The notes beneath the pieces were generated by a model. The model was not told the origin of the DNA. It searched no databases and saw nothing but the letters and a program-made list of their open reading frames with translations. A program made the position numbers and the translations under genes. Shown in pieces: positions 4,624-5,783 of a stretch of DNA of 5,783 nucleotides (positions are counted from its first letter, which is position 1; every line of letters begins with the position of its first letter). This DNA is from Bacteroidales bacterium (GTDB lineage: Bacteria > Bacteroidota > Bacteroidia > Bacteroidales > WCHB1-69), in assembly GCA_031273515.1 (NCBI GenBank), contig JAISRU010000003.1, forward strand, positions 1-5,783, in the 5' to 3' direction.

Positions 4624-5650
4624 ATTCATGTATTTGTTCTTCAAATTTAGTCTTGTATTTAGGATGAAATGTTACCTCTATTGGAATATAGAAAATCGGT
4701 AATTGTTCCACCTCTGTTTTCAGTTTACTGTCCATTAAACGGATTGCATCCTTTTCTGTTGTGATAACCGAACAGTTTTTCCGCATGGAACGGTCTGCAT
4801 ACTTGCTCATTTTTTGTATATCGCTGACTGTAAAACAATGATGGTCTGAAAAAACAAGTTGTTGTTTTTCGGCAAATCGATTATTGACATATTCCAAAAA
4901 GGGATACGGATTGGCGATACCGCAAACAATTACTACACTTTGAATACTTTCTACAGAAAACGACTTTGCTTTGTGAGTCAACGGAGTTATTTCTCCAAAT
5001 GCAATATGGGAAAAATAAACCGTTTGATGAGGTAAGGGATTAATTTTCTCCATAATAATTCTTTCTTCCAGAACAGGTATTACGAGAGGCGATTTTGTAA
5101 CAATAATAATATCTGCATCTTTTGCCGCCCAACGTCCTTCCCGAAGTTTCCCCATCGGAACAACATGGTCAGAGATATAGTTATTATAATAATCGGTCAA
5201 TAAAACAGACAAGCCCGGTTTGAGAGGTAAATATTGATAGGCGTCGTCTAATAAAACGAGGTCGGTATCAGGCGCTTTTGCAAATATTTTATTCAGACCG
5301 TTTATTCTGTTTTTATCTACGCAGACCGTTATCGAACGATGTTTTTTATAGAGCAGCAAAGGTTCATCGCCCACATCCTGAGTGCTTGAAGTCGCATCGA
5401 CAAACCGAAAACCTTTTGTTTTTCTTCCATATCCGAGACTAAGCATTGCAATACGGTAATGATTTCTTTCCAATAGACGGATAAGATATTCGATATGAGG
5501 CGTTTTCCCCGAACCGCCCATACACAGATTGCCTACGCAAATAGTCGGACGGGCATAGTTTATCCGATGACCGGAATTATAATATTTCCGTCTGAGATAC
5601 ATAAACAAAGCCCATAATGCAGAAAATGGTAAGAAAATATAGTTAAACAT
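4595..5650 (-). CDS. lpxK: Tetraacyldisaccharide 4'-kinase (lipid A synthesis)
   Basis: LpxK (351 residues, normal length) uses ATP to phosphorylate the 4' position of tetraacyldisaccharide 1-phosphate, making lipid IVA at the inner face of the cytoplasmic membrane. A hydrophobic N-terminal helix (about 3-19) fits its membrane attachment. The P-loop is GNLCMGGSGKTP (40-51). GDEPLLL (94-100) holds the likely catalytic aspartate. DDAYQY (135-140) is the DDxFQH motif with both aromatic/histidine positions changed to tyrosine. VPMGKLREG (164-172) is the region after it that is typical of the family. DHHCF (269-273) supplies the conserved histidine, and TTEKDAIRL (297-305) closes the nucleotide-binding core. 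The start is ATG at 5650 and opens directly into the membrane helix. The 3' end overlaps pnp. It is the first gene of the minus-strand unit, with 133 bp of non-coding DNA visible upstream. Confidence 0.96.
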   Translation of the reverse strand: MFNYIFLPFSALWALFMYLRRKYYNSGHRINYARPTICVGNLCMGGSGKTPHIEYLIRLLERNHYRIAMLSLGYGRKTKGFRFVDATSSTQDVGDEPLLLYKKHRSITVCVDKNRINGLNKIFAKAPDTDLVLLDDAYQYLPLKPGLSVLLTDYYNNYISDHVVPMGKLREGRWAAKDADIIIVTKSPLVIPVLEERIIMEKINPLPHQTVYFSHIAFGEITPLTHKAKSFSVESIQSVVIVCGIANPYPFLEYVNNRFAEKQQLVFSDHHCFTVSDIQKMSKYADRSMRKNCSVITTEKDAIRLMDSKLKTEVEQLPIFYIPIEVTFHPKYKTKFEEQIHEYVKANTTHR

Positions 5651-5676
5651 ATTTACATAAAAATGTGTTAGTCATA

Positions 5677-5684
5677 CAAATAGA
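5677..5684 (-). promoter_or_regulatory. Weak -7 candidate for the lpxK operon
   Basis: TCTATTTG on the minus strand differs from the Bacteroidota -7 pattern TANNTTTG at one position and would give a leader of roughly 20 nt before the lpxK start. No convincing TTTG/TTG element lies about 20 bp upstream of it, so the call is tentative. The operon may instead be read through from a gene beyond the window. Confidence 0.25.
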
Positions 5685-5746
5685 TGAAATTCCAGCGTTC
5701 TGTTTTATACAGGATAATTTGAATGCTAAGGTAACATTTTTTTTTG

Positions 5747-5754
5747 TATTTTTG
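5747..5754 (+). promoter_or_regulatory. Possible -7 promoter element for a plus-strand gene beyond the right edge
   Basis: TATTTTTG matches TANNTTTG exactly. TTTG at 5718-5721 is upstream by 25 bp, somewhat more than the usual 19-21. After it comes an A/T-rich leader (ATAAAAATAAA at the very edge) of the kind seen before Bacteroidota start codons. The match lies in a T-rich run, so chance is a real alternative. Confidence 0.35.
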
Positions 5755-5783
5755 GAGAAAATATATCATAACATAAAAATAAA

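Overview
The window looks like a chromosomal segment from a Bacteroidota bacterium, most likely order Bacteroidales. The evidence is a type IX secretion (T9SS) type A C-terminal sorting domain at the left edge, a flavodoxin gene paired with a DUF2023 gene (a pairing I associate with Bacteroidales), Bacteroidota-type LpxK, purine nucleoside phosphorylase and DNA polymerase III delta' proteins, and AT-rich leaders with no clear Shine-Dalgarno sequence. A T9SS cargo protein argues for a Porphyromonas/Dysgonomonas/Paludibacter-like lineage rather than Bacteroides proper, but the species cannot be fixed from this window.

Layout. (1) Positions 1-285 hold the 3' end of a secreted protein with a T9SS sorting tail, followed by a clear intrinsic terminator (326-355). 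(2) Positions 356-1159 contain no gene but are not empty. They hold a five-unit degenerate 8-bp tandem array, a decayed 3' end of a group II intron on the minus strand (domains V and VI, ending near 419), a set of interleaved inverted repeats (594-708), GATTNACA-type short repeats, a GC-rich hairpin block and a (CAATTTT)n tract. (3) Positions 1160-2045 carry a long-chain flavodoxin and a DUF2023 protein on the plus strand, 40 bp apart and closed by a strong terminator (2133-2164). (4) Positions 2165-2625 are again non-coding and repeat-rich, with four exact-length 22-bp units, one of which contains a perfect 18-bp palindrome, and a diverged direct repeat on either side of the block. (5) Positions 2626-5650 are a compact minus-strand operon, lpxK - pnp - holB, with an overlap at the first junction and 3 bp at the second. 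(6) The last 133 bp are the upstream region of lpxK and may also hold a plus-strand promoter for a gene beyond the edge.

The minus-strand operon joins three unrelated housekeeping functions: lipid A synthesis, purine salvage and the replication clamp loader. Flavodoxin is a low-potential electron carrier; its small partner has no established function and is the most interesting protein-level lead. I see no convincing undescribed defence, toxin-antitoxin or mobile system. The non-coding repeat blocks and the intron relic are the parts that ordinary annotation would miss.
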